A program made the position numbers and the translations under genes. This document shows, one piece after another, positions 43,531-51,643 of a stretch of DNA of 64,000 bases. The stretch's first letter is position 1, and each line of letters begins with the position of its first letter. The stretch is from Labedella endophytica (GTDB taxonomy: Bacteria; Actinomycetota; Actinomycetes; Actinomycetales; Microbacteriaceae), in NCBI RefSeq assembly GCF_003990045.1, contig NZ_RZGZ01000006.1, forward strand, positions 1-64,000. The letters are read 5' to 3'. The notes beneath the pieces are model-generated. The model worked only from the letters and a program-made list of their open reading frames with translations. It did no database searches and had not been told where the DNA came from.

Positions 43531-44007
43531 TCAGTCGACCCGGCGGGGACGGTCGTCCCCCGCGTGCTCGACGCGGAGGAGGGTGATGGCCTCCTCGAAG
43601 TCGTCGAGCGAATCGAAGGCCTGGTAGACGCTCGCGAACCGCAGGTACGCGACCTCGTCGAGCTCGCGCAGCGGCTGCAGGATCGCCAGGCCGATGTCAT
43701 TGGCGTCGATCTGCGCCGAGCCGGTCTGACGGATGGCCTCCTCGACGCGTTGGGCGAGCACGGCCAGGTCCGAATCAGTGACCGGTCGTCCCTGACAGGC
43801 CTTCCGTACGCCGCTCACGACCTTGTCGCGGCTGAACGGTTCGACGACGCCGCTGCGCTTGATGACCCCGAGGCTCGCCGTCTCCGTCGTGCTGAATCGG
43901 CGGCCGCATTCGGGGCACTGCCGGCGGCGGCGGATGGAGAAGCCGTCGTCGCTCGTGCGCGAGTCGATGACGCGAGAGTCGGGGAATCGGCAGAATGGAC
44001 AGTGCAT
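43531..44007 (-). CDS. nrdR: Ribonucleotide reductase transcriptional repressor
   Basis: 158 residues. N-terminal zinc ribbon with CPFC and [21 protein letters not shown], then an ATP-cone ([16 protein letters not shown]...). Represses nrd operons when dATP is high. No ribonucleotide reductase gene is in the window. 12 bp downstream of hisD. Confidence 0.95.
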   Translation of the reverse strand: MHCPFCRFPDSRVIDSRTSDDGFSIRRRRQCPECGRRFSTTETASLGVIKRSGVVEPFSRDKVVSGVRKACQGRPVTDSDLAVLAQRVEEAIRQTGSAQIDANDIGLAILQPLRELDEVAYLRFASVYQAFDSLDDFEEAITLLRVEHAGDDRPRRVD

Positions 44008-44019
44008 GCGAGGTCTCCG

Positions 44020-45339
44020 TCAGTCCGCTTCGGGGGTCGGGAAGCGCGCGGAGACCGCCTCGCCGTGGGCCGGGAGCGCCTCGGCCGTGGACAGCGCCAC
44101 GATGTGGTCGGCGACCGCCGCGAGGGCGTCCTCCGAGTACCGCACGATCTGCTGCGGGCGAAGGAATGTGAAGGCTCCGAGGCCCGAGGCGAAACGCGCC
44201 CCGCCTCCCGTGGGCAGGACGTGGTTCGACCCCGCCAGGTAGTCTCCCAGGCTCACGGGCGAGCTCGGGCCGACGAAGACGGCCCCGGCCGAGTGGATGA
44301 GGGACAGCAGGGCGTCCTCGTCGGCGACCTGGAGCTCGAGGTGCTCGGGGCCGTAGACGTTGCTGAACGCCGCGCCGGCCGCGAGGTCGTCGACGAGGAC
44401 GACGGCGGACTGGGGACCGGAGAGGGCCGTCCGGACGCGCTCCGCGTGGGCGGTCGCGCCGGCGATGGACGGCAGGACGTCTTCGACAGCGCGTGCGAGT
44501 CGTTCCGAGTCCGTCACGAGCAGCGACGCCGCGGCCTCGTCGTGCTCGGCCTGACTGACGAGGTCGAAGGCGACGAGCCGAGGGTCGGCAGAGTCGTCGG
44601 CGATCACGAGGATCTCGGTCGTCCCGGCCTCGGAGTCGATGCCGACGAGGCCCTTCACGAGTCGTTTGGCCGCGGCCACGAAGACGTTGCCCGGCCCCGT
44701 CACGACGTCGACAGGGTCGAGGCCTATGCTCGGGACGCCGTGGGCGAAGGCACCGATCGCCCCGGCTCCGCCCATCGCGTAGACCTCGGTGATGCCGAGG
44801 AGGCCGGCCGCGGCGAGGATGGTGGGGTGGACCCGTCCGCCGTGCTCCTTCTGAGGGGGCGATGCGAGGGCGATCGAACGGACACCGGCGACGAGAGCCG
44901 GCACGACGTTCATGACCACGCTCGAGGGGTAGACGGCCTTGCCTCCGGGCACGTACAGCCCGACCCGGTCGACCGGGTGCCAACGCTGCTCGACGACGGC
45001 CCCGTCACCGAGTTCGGTCCGCGACGCGCTCGGAACCTGGGCGGCCGAGGCGGTCCGAACGCGACGGATGGCTTCCTCGAGAGCAGCACGCACGGACGGA
45101 TCCATGGAGGCGACGGCCGCGTCGATGTCCGCCGGGTCGACCCGGAGGGAGGCCGGTCGACCTCCGTCGAACCGATCGGCCTGCTCGAGGAGCGCGTCAG
45201 CCCCGCGATCGGCGACATCGGTGATGAGGTCACGCGCGGCCGCGCTCGCGACGGCGACGTCGACGACGGGGCGTGGGATGAGCTGGCGGAGGGCGAGGGT
45301 GTCGAGCGTGCGCCCGCGAAGATCGATGGACTGCATCAT
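44020..45339 (-). CDS. hisD: Histidinol dehydrogenase
   Basis: 439 residues. Oxidises L-histidinol to L-histidine. VGLYVPGGKAVYPSSVVMN, GVPSIGLDPVDVVTGPGN and zinc-site SQAEHDE are intact; HVLPTGGGARF follows. The other his genes are outside the window. Two ATG codons are adjacent (45339, 45336). Confidence 0.95.
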   Translation of the reverse strand: MMQSIDLRGRTLDTLALRQLIPRPVVDVAVASAAARDLITDVADRGADALLEQADRFDGGRPASLRVDPADIDAAVASMDPSVRAALEEAIRRVRTASAAQVPSASRTELGDGAVVEQRWHPVDRVGLYVPGGKAVYPSSVVMNVVPALVAGVRSIALASPPQKEHGGRVHPTILAAAGLLGITEVYAMGGAGAIGAFAHGVPSIGLDPVDVVTGPGNVFVAAAKRLVKGLVGIDSEAGTTEILVIADDSADPRLVAFDLVSQAEHDEAAASLLVTDSERLARAVEDVLPSIAGATAHAERVRTALSGPQSAVVLVDDLAAGAAFSNVYGPEHLELQVADEDALLSLIHSAGAVFVGPSSPVSLGDYLAGSNHVLPTGGGARFASGLGAFTFLRPQQIVRYSEDALAAVADHIVALSTAEALPAHGEAVSARFPTPEAD

Positions 45340-45348
45340 GGCGTCCCC

Positions 45349-45354
45349 AGCCTA
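45349..45354 (-). promoter_or_regulatory. -10 element (TAGGCT) for hisD
   Basis: Nine bases before the first ATG, so a very short or absent leader. Confidence 0.4.
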
Positions 45355-45373
45355 CCGGGGAGCGCCGACCGGT

Positions 45374-45416
45374 GCGGTCGCTCCCGCCCCGTGTGACAGG
45401 AGTCGGGAGCGACCGC
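45374..45416 (-). terminator. Hairpin after the low-complexity membrane protein gene
   Basis: 13-bp perfect arms (45374-45386, 45404-45416), 17-nt loop, 7 bp after the stop; no T-tract. Confidence 0.65.
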
Positions 45417-45423
45417 GAACGGC

Positions 45424-47250
45424 TCAGCCCCGCGTGAGGTCGTCGATCGAGCGGAGGACGCCGACTCGGCCGTCGTCCGCACGGATCACGAGCCCGCCGT
45501 CGTGCTCGCCGACCGCGAGAGCCCAGGCCGTCGGACCGACTTCGAACAGGGTGGCGCCGGTCGACATATCGGCGACGGAGCGGGTCTCCGGCGCCAGCAC
45601 CCAGTAGGGAGCGAAGGCGACCGGCTGCGCGACCGGCTGTTCGGCCGGTGTCTGCTCCGACGGTGTCTGCTCCGACGGTGTCTGCTCCGACGGCGTGCGC
45701 TCCGGATCGGACTCGTTCGACTCGACGGTGCGGTCATCGGCAGGTGCCTGCTCGACCGGGGACTGCTCGGCCGGTGCGAACTCGACCTGCGGGTGCTGCG
45801 CCGAGCCGGGGCGGTCTGCGGGCGTCACCGCGTCCTCGGGCTCGGATGCGCCGAACACCGCGGCGGGCGGCGTGTCCTGCTGCGACGCGTCTCGCCCGCC
45901 ATCGATGTGCGGGGCGTCCACGTCGAAGACGGTGCGCGGGTCGGGCTGCTCGCTGCTGGTGCCCTCTGGCGACGAGAACACTGCTGTCGGCGGCGTCTGT
46001 GCGGCCTCCGGCGTACCCGGCCAGGGCTCGGCGGACGGCTGCTGCTGCGGCTGCTGCCACGAGGGTGCCTGGCCGGTCTCGTGGCCGCCCGTGCTGGGCG
46101 CCTGCGCGGCGGCGGGCCAACCGGCCGGCGCTGTACCCTGTCCGCCATGCCCGGCGGGGGCCTGCTGCGGTTCGGGCTTCGGCCGCTGCGGCACGCTCTT
46201 GGGAGCGCGGGCGAACGGGTGCGCCTCCGACGCGGCGCGATCACGGAAGTCCGAGGCGAACGGCGGGATGCGGTGACCGAAGGTCGTGAGCGCGATCGCC
46301 GCGAGCGAGACGATGAGTCCGAGGATGGGTCCGGCGCCGGGCGCGAAGCCGTCGGTCGATCCCCCGAACCACACTCCCAGTCCGAGCATGAGGAAGATGG
46401 CTCCGAGGTGGAATCCCGCGGTCGAGATGGCGGCAGCCGAGGCGTACTGGTCGATGGAGAGCGACCCCACCTTCCACCCCACCGATGGCACGGTCCGTCG
46501 CAGGACGAGCAGCGCCGCGGCGGCGACGAACACGAGGGCGCCGGGGATCACGAGCCAGGGTGCGGGACCCCAGAGGTTGGAGTACCCGACGTACGCGGCG
46601 TACTGGCCTCCGACGAGCGGGAGGAAGGAGGCGATGAGCAGGAGGAGCCCGAGTCCGGCGACGATCGTCTCGCGCAGGGTGAACGGTCCGACGCCGTAGG
46701 GCTCGCCGTTCTCGTCCGTCTTCGGCTTGCGCGTGGCCTGCTGCGGGGCACCGAAGCCGTCATGACCCTGCGGCCCAGCCGGAGCGGCACCCGCGTAGGG
46801 CGCATACTGGCCTGTGTCGTTCTGGCCGTTCTGTCCGTACTGACCGGGCTGGCCGAACTGATCCGTCCGACCGGCCTCACCCGGTCCGTTCTGATACGCA
46901 CCGGCCGGATACCCGCCCGTCGGGTACTGGCCCTGCTGGTACCCGTCTGTCTGGTTCTGACCCTGCTGGTGCGGGCCGGAGGGGTACTGCCCGCTCTGCC
47001 CCGCGGGCGAACCCGCGACCGGGCTCGCGTACTCGCCGGGCTGCCCGTACTGTCCTTCGTTCGAGTGGGCCGCGGGTGCCGCGTACTCCCCCGGCTGACC
47101 GAACTGGCCCTCGGTGGGGCCCTGACCCGGGTGGGTGTACTCCCCCGGCTGCCCGCTCGGCTGCTGGCCCCCCGACTGGTTGCCGCCCTCGACGTTCGGG
47201 CGAGCGTTCGGGTCGCCCCAGCCCTGCGTGTTCTGATTCTGATCCGTCAT
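45424..47250 (-). CDS. Low-complexity membrane protein of unknown function
   Basis: 608 residues. N-terminal 185 residues are Gln/Gly/Pro/Tyr-rich with repeated GQPGEY units; residues about 190-330 hold four membrane helices; then a long Pro/Gln/Ala/Glu tail with three exact PSEQT repeats; the last ~65 residues form a compact globular region (FAPYWVLAPETRSV...VGVLRSIDDLTRG). The ordered C-terminus may be the functional part. ATG 47250 is favoured: GAGGG lies 6 nt upstream, whereas it directly abuts the ATG at 47256. Flanked by a tRNA gene. Function unknown. Confidence 0.8.
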   Translation of the reverse strand: MTDQNQNTQGWGDPNARPNVEGGNQSGGQQPSGQPGEYTHPGQGPTEGQFGQPGEYAAPAAHSNEGQYGQPGEYASPVAGSPAGQSGQYPSGPHQQGQNQTDGYQQGQYPTGGYPAGAYQNGPGEAGRTDQFGQPGQYGQNGQNDTGQYAPYAGAAPAGPQGHDGFGAPQQATRKPKTDENGEPYGVGPFTLRETIVAGLGLLLLIASFLPLVGGQYAAYVGYSNLWGPAPWLVIPGALVFVAAAALLVLRRTVPSVGWKVGSLSIDQYASAAAISTAGFHLGAIFLMLGLGVWFGGSTDGFAPGAGPILGLIVSLAAIALTTFGHRIPPFASDFRDRAASEAHPFARAPKSVPQRPKPEPQQAPAGHGGQGTAPAGWPAAAQAPSTGGHETGQAPSWQQPQQQPSAEPWPGTPEAAQTPPTAVFSSPEGTSSEQPDPRTVFDVDAPHIDGGRDASQQDTPPAAVFGASEPEDAVTPADRPGSAQHPQVEFAPAEQSPVEQAPADDRTVESNESDPERTPSEQTPSEQTPSEQTPAEQPVAQPVAFAPYWVLAPETRSVADMSTGATLFEVGPTAWALAVGEHDGGLVIRADDGRVGVLRSIDDLTRG

Positions 47251-47456
47251 CGTCATCCCTCACTCGAGATCGCACATTGTTCTCGTGTCGTCGTGGTCGC
47301 CGGAACCGTCCGAGCGGTCGTCGGTCGATCTCGGCTGATCATCACCCTAACCGGCGCGGCCGACACGACGCCGGTCCTTGCGGGATCCGTTGATCGACGC
47401 CGACCGTGCCACGGTCGGACGGCACCCTCAGTGGGCTCGGCGACGGTCTCCGCGTG

Positions 47457-47533
47457 TGGTGGGGCGTGTGGGGCTTGAACCCACGACCGACGGATTATGA
47501 GTCCGCTGCTCTGACCGACTGAGCTAACGCCCC
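47457..47533 (-). tRNA. tRNA-Met(CAT), elongator type
   Basis: 77 nt including an encoded CCA. Acceptor GGGGCGT/ACGCCCC, anticodon loop CTCATAA, T-loop GTTCAAG. The paired first base excludes an initiator tRNA. A tRNA-Ile with modified CAT cannot be fully excluded, but the anticodon stem-loop GCGGACTCATAATCCG matches actinobacterial elongator Met. Confidence 0.92.
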
Positions 47534-47538
47534 GAGCC

Positions 47539-48795
47539 TCAGGCCTCGTCGCGGGCCTGCTCCGGCTGGTGGTCGGCGGCGGCATTCGTCACCGGTTCCC
47601 CACGATACAGACTCTCGAAGGTCGAGAGCGTCCGGTTGATGTCGTGCGCCTGGATGAGTCGGAGCGACTCGTTCTTGAAGGCGTCGAGACGCTCAGGGGC
47701 GGCCTCGAGGACGTCCGTGAGGCGTGCGGCCATCTCGTCGACGTCACCGGGCGTGAACAGGAAGCCGTTCTCGCCGTCGTGCACGAGGTGAGGGAGCGCC
47801 ATTGCGTCGGCGGCGACCACGGGGAGACCCGAGGCCATCGCCTCCATCGTGGCGATCGACTGCAGCTCGGCGATCGAGGGCATCGCGAACACCGACGCCC
47901 GGGTGTAGCTCGCGCGCAGCTCCTCCTCGGTGACGTAACCCGCGAAGGTGACCCGGTCGGCGAGACCGAGCTGCTCGGCGAGCACCTCGAGGTTGCGCTT
48001 CTGGTCGCCGCCGCCGACGATCGTCAGCTTGGCGTCCAGGTGCTGCGGCAAGCGACCGAGGGCGCGGATGAGGACGTCGATGTGCTTCTCGCCCGTGACC
48101 CGGCCGACGAACAGGATGCGGTTCTCGGTGCGGGGAGCGAAGCTCGGGGTGTACAGCTCGGCGTCGAGCCCGCAGGAGATCGGCAGGACGTTCCGCAGAC
48201 CGGTGTTCTTCTCGAGGAAGTCGGCCGCGTTCCGGGTCGGCGTCGTGATCGATTCGGCGAGCCCGAGGATGCTCCGGGTCTGACCCCACGCCCAGCGGAT
48301 GAGAGCGCCGCGCGACCACTTCGGGATGACGGTGAACTCGATCATGTTCTCGGGCATGAGGTGGTTCGTCGCCACGATGCGGATGCCGCGCTTGGCGGCC
48401 TGCATGCTGAGGCCGCGCCCGATGATGAGGTGCGAGTTGGAGTGCACGACGTCGGGCTTGACCTCATCGAGGATGCGAGCGGCGTTCCGCTGGATGACGA
48501 CGGGGAGCGCGAAGCGCAGCCAGTCGTGCGGCAACCAGCGCAGGCTGAAGAGCCGGTGCACCGTCATGGTCGCCCCATCGTGGGTCTCCTGGAACACCCC
48601 GTGCTTGCGCGACGCGGCCGGTGCGACGATGTGCACCGTGTGGCCGCGGCGCACGAGACCGGCGGCGAGGCGCTCGACGAACCGTGCGGCACCGTTGACG
48701 TTCGGCGGGAACGTGTCGGCTGCGATCAGGATCGTGAGCGGCTTCTCGGCCGGTTCGCGGTCGGTGGACGGAGTCGTACTCGATGAGTCGGACAA
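47539..48795 (-). CDS. GT4-type glycosyltransferase (GT-B fold)
   Basis: 418 residues. DTFPPNVNGAARFVERLAAGL (acceptor N-domain), VGRVTGEKHIDVLIRAL, VTFAGYVTEEEL, and the EX7E motif in AELQSIATMEAM. Resembles actinobacterial mannosyl- or glucosyltransferases acting on lipid-linked sugars; donor cannot be fixed. The frame has only a TTG start at 48795, with GGAGG 12 nt upstream. It ends 5 bp before the tRNA-Met gene. Confidence 0.88.
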   Translation of the reverse strand: MSDSSSTTPSTDREPAEKPLTILIAADTFPPNVNGAARFVERLAAGLVRRGHTVHIVAPAASRKHGVFQETHDGATMTVHRLFSLRWLPHDWLRFALPVVIQRNAARILDEVKPDVVHSNSHLIIGRGLSMQAAKRGIRIVATNHLMPENMIEFTVIPKWSRGALIRWAWGQTRSILGLAESITTPTRNAADFLEKNTGLRNVLPISCGLDAELYTPSFAPRTENRILFVGRVTGEKHIDVLIRALGRLPQHLDAKLTIVGGGDQKRNLEVLAEQLGLADRVTFAGYVTEEELRASYTRASVFAMPSIAELQSIATMEAMASGLPVVAADAMALPHLVHDGENGFLFTPGDVDEMAARLTDVLEAAPERLDAFKNESLRLIQAHDINRTLSTFESLYRGEPVTNAAADHQPEQARDEA

Positions 48796-48969
48796 GGTAG
48801 AGATGATCCTCCGGTGTCGGCCGGCGTGCCGTCGCGTTTCCGCGGTGGCGTCACGTCCGGTCTGCGGTCGCCCCAGTGTAACCGTCGCGGTCTCCAGAGC
48901 CGTGGTGCGTCCCGGTGCGGCGTGCCGGTCCGGGATCGTGGCTCGTCGCTCCGCAACGACCGGACGGTG

Positions 48970-49899
48970 TCAGGTCTGCAGTTGCGGGTGATGGCGCGCG
49001 AGCTGGAAGACGCCCCACACGGCGAGGAGCCCGGCGATGATGAAGCCGATGACGGCCCAGGGTGGCGCGCCGGCGGCCTCGCCGAGCACGACGATCCCGA
49101 TCCCGATGGCGACCATCGGGTCGATGACCGTGAGGCCCGCGATGACGAGGTCGGGCGGGCCGGACGAGTAGGCGTTCTGGACGAAGTAGGCGCCGAGGGC
49201 CGCGCCGGCGAGGAGGGCGACTCCGCACAGGATCGTGAGCCACTCGACGTTGCCGTTCTGCACGCGGTTGATGATCACCTTCGCGAGCGTCGCGACGAAC
49301 CCGTAGATGAAACCGGCGGCGACGATGTAGAAGATCGCCCGCGTCTTGCGCCGCTGGAGGAGGAAGGCGACGCCGAAGACGACGAGCACGACCGCGAGAA
49401 GGATCAGGATCACGAACAGGTCGTCATCGGTCACCGCCTTCTCCCCCGCCACGAGCGCTGCCACGGTGACGAACAGACCGACGCCCCCCACGCACGCGAC
49501 GATCGCCCGGATCGAGGGGGCGTTGAGGCGCACGCCGTGCGTGCGTGCATTGATGACCGCGGTGAGGACGAGAGCGATCGCCCCGAGCGGCTGGACGATG
49601 ATGAGCGGGGAGAACGCGAGAGCCCCGAGCTGGAAGACGACCGCGAGCCCGAGCATGAGTGTTCCGAGCACCCAGGACGGTCGGGTGAGGAGCGCCGAGA
49701 GCTGGGCCAGATTGAGGCCCGTCGACGTCGTTCCGCCGCTGCGGGCCTCGACCTTCGTCACACCCCGGTGCTGGAGCTGCGCCCCTACGGACAGGAAGAC
49801 GGCGCCGATGATGGCGAGCGGGATGCCCGCGAGCTGCATCGGGTCCCTGACGAACTCTTCGGTGATGTCGGTGAGGTCGTCGAGCGGGGCGAGAAACAC
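48970..49899 (-). CDS. DMT-superfamily (NIPA-like) membrane transporter
   Basis: 309 residues, nine to ten membrane helices. AGIPLAIIGAVFLSVGAQLQHRGV and LSPLIIVQPLGAIALVLTA-like segments match the EamA/NIPA-type DMT proteins of actinobacteria. Substrate unknown (magnesium is known only for eukaryotic NIPA). Leaderless GTG: TAGTCT 6 nt upstream. Divergent from def across 41 bp. Confidence 0.82.
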   Translation of the reverse strand: MFLAPLDDLTDITEEFVRDPMQLAGIPLAIIGAVFLSVGAQLQHRGVTKVEARSGGTTSTGLNLAQLSALLTRPSWVLGTLMLGLAVVFQLGALAFSPLIIVQPLGAIALVLTAVINARTHGVRLNAPSIRAIVACVGGVGLFVTVAALVAGEKAVTDDDLFVILILLAVVLVVFGVAFLLQRRKTRAIFYIVAAGFIYGFVATLAKVIINRVQNGNVEWLTILCGVALLAGAALGAYFVQNAYSSGPPDLVIAGLTVIDPMVAIGIGIVVLGEAAGAPPWAVIGFIIAGLLAVWGVFQLARHHPQLQT

Positions 49900-49905
49900 C
49901 CGTCG

Positions 49906-49934
49906 AGACTACCCCGGCCCCCGTTGGTTAGGCT
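49906..49934. promoter_or_regulatory. Back-to-back leaderless promoters (DMT and def)
   Basis: Minus-strand TAGTCT at 49906-49911 is 6 nt from the GTG at 49899; plus-strand TAGGCT at 49929-49934 is 6 nt from the ATG at 49941. The two -10 boxes are 17 bp apart. Confidence 0.5.
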
Positions 49935-49940
49935 CAACGA

Positions 49941-50507
49941 ATGGCCGTTCTTCCGATCCGCATCTCAGGGGATCCCGTACTCCACTCCCCCGCCTCGCCC
50001 GTCGAGACCGTCGACGACGACCTCCGCGCCCTCGTCGCGGACATGTTCGAGACGATGGACGCCGCTCCGGGGGTGGGGCTCGCGGCCCCGCAGGTCGGTG
50101 TGCCGCTTCGGCTCTTCGTCTACGGCTACACCGACGACGACGGCGCACCGTGGCGCGGAGTCGTCATCAATCCGGATCTCCTCATCTCGCCGGCCGAACC
50201 GGGCGATCCGGACGAGGACGAGGAATCGGAAGGCTGCCTGTCCTTCCCCGGCGAGCGTTTCCCCCTCCGTCGGAGCGACCGCGCCGTGCTCACCGGATCC
50301 GACCTCGACGGGGCGTCCGTGCACCTCGACGTCTCCGGCTGGCGCGCGCGGATCCTTCAGCACGAGTACGACCACCTCGACGGCACGATCTACCTCGACC
50401 GCTTGCAGCACGCCTTCCAGCGGACCGCCGACAAGATCGAACGCAAACGCGGCTGGGGAAAACCCGGCGCCAGCTGGATGCCCGGCGTCGACGACATCGA
50501 GCCCTAG
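49941..50507 (+). CDS. def: Peptide deformylase
   Basis: 188 residues. Motif 1 GVGLAAPQVG, motif 2 EGCLSFPGE (metal Cys) and motif 3 QHEYDHLDG (metal His pair and catalytic Glu). Removes the formyl group from nascent N-terminal Met. Followed by a strong terminator. No fmt nearby. Confidence 0.96.
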   Translation: MAVLPIRISGDPVLHSPASPVETVDDDLRALVADMFETMDAAPGVGLAAPQVGVPLRLFVYGYTDDDGAPWRGVVINPDLLISPAEPGDPDEDEESEGCLSFPGERFPLRRSDRAVLTGSDLDGASVHLDVSGWRARILQHEYDHLDGTIYLDRLQHAFQRTADKIERKRGWGKPGASWMPGVDDIEP

Positions 50508-50542
50508 ATCGTCAGGGGCCTGGCGCCAGGACGACACAACGA

Positions 50543-50573
50543 AAAAGCCCCTCGCGATTCGCGAGGGGCTTTT
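50543..50573. terminator. Terminator after def
   Basis: 14-bp perfect arms (50543-50556, 50560-50573) ending in TTTT for the plus strand; it also reads as a terminator for the minus-strand tRNA-Asn. Confidence 0.92.
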
Positions 50574-50608
50574 CGTCGTGAACATCGGTCGTTGACTCTG
50601 ATGAACGG

Positions 50609-50684
50609 TGGCTCCTCGACTTGGACTCGAACCAAGAACCTACCGGTTAACAGCCGATTGCTCTGCCAATTGAGCTATCGAGGA
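50609..50684 (-). tRNA. tRNA-Asn(GTT)
   Basis: 76 nt with encoded CCA. Acceptor TCCTCGA/TCGAGGA, anticodon loop CTGTTAA, T-loop GTTCGAG. Convergent with def. Confidence 0.95.
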
Positions 50685-50752
50685 TCATCCTGAACGGACT
50701 CGACTACTCTAGCAAAACTTCGTGGAACGCCAAATCACGACGGCTCTGCCCC

Positions 50753-51619
50753 TCATGAGGAGGAGGCGTCGGAACGTCGGCGCGACGGTCTCCGCGGGCC
50801 GACCGCGTGAGCGAGGGCCGTCAGGAACGGGTGCTCCGCCGACTCGAGCAGGCCGTCCACCGAGCCCACCCCGACGACACTCCCCCCGTGCAGCGCGATG
50901 ACCCGGCCGCGGAGCGCCCGCAGCAGGTCGAGGTCGTGCGTCACGAAGACGGCGGCGAAGTCGCCGTCGCGGCGCCTCCGATCGACGAGGTCGGAGACGG
51001 CCGAGCGCACGGAGATGTCGATGCCGGCCGTGGGTTCGTCGGCGACGAGGATCTTGGGGTCGAGCGCGAGGGTACGCGCGAGGGCCACGCGTTGGCGTTG
51101 GCCCGCCGAGAGCTCGAAGGGGTACTTCACCATCGTGCCGAGCGGGAGCATCACCTCGTCGAGGAGCGTCGCGACCCGGAGGTCGAGGGATGCCCGGTTG
51201 TAGCGGCGGTCGCGTTCGAGGATGGGGGCCGCGACGATCTCGGCGGCGGTGCGCTCCGGATCGAGCGTGTCGGCCGCGTCCTGGCGGAGGAACGCGACGT
51301 CGAAGTCGAACCGCGGGAGGTCCCGTCGCCGCAGCCGACGGACGGAGGAGCCGCCGACGCGGATGGCCCCTCCGACGATCTGCGGGGACACGTTCTGGCC
51401 GGACGGGCGCAGATGATCGGCGGCGAGCACGCGCGCGACGCTCGACTTCCCCGAGCCCGATTCGCCCATGATGCCGACGACCTCGCCCCATTCGACGGAG
51501 AAGGACACCCCGTCGACGGCACGGTGGGTCCCGCTGATCCCGTGGGCCGGGTAGTCGACGCTCACGTCGTCGACGACGATGGCGCGGCTGTCAGGAGAGA
51601 GAGAGGTCACACGCTCCAT
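50753..51619 (-). CDS. Orphan ABC transporter ATPase
   Basis: 288 residues. Walker A GESGSGKSS near residues 52-60, Q-loop FLRQD, signature LSAGQRQRVALARTLAL, Walker B ILVADEPT and H-loop VTHD. Most like the dipeptide/nickel (DppD/OppD) class. No permease or binding protein is adjacent; it lies 24 bp after dnaG. Confidence 0.88.
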   Translation of the reverse strand: MERVTSLSPDSRAIVVDDVSVDYPAHGISGTHRAVDGVSFSVEWGEVVGIMGESGSGKSSVARVLAADHLRPSGQNVSPQIVGGAIRVGGSSVRRLRRRDLPRFDFDVAFLRQDAADTLDPERTAAEIVAAPILERDRRYNRASLDLRVATLLDEVMLPLGTMVKYPFELSAGQRQRVALARTLALDPKILVADEPTAGIDISVRSAVSDLVDRRRRDGDFAAVFVTHDLDLLRALRGRVIALHGGSVVGVGSVDGLLESAEHPFLTALAHAVGPRRPSRRRSDASSS

Positions 51620-51643
51620 CCTGCACCCCCTCGCACGCTTCCG

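Noticed and set aside
47457-50684. Integrative element at a tRNA gene
   Set aside because: No integrase and no repeated tRNA 3' end near any of the three tRNA genes.
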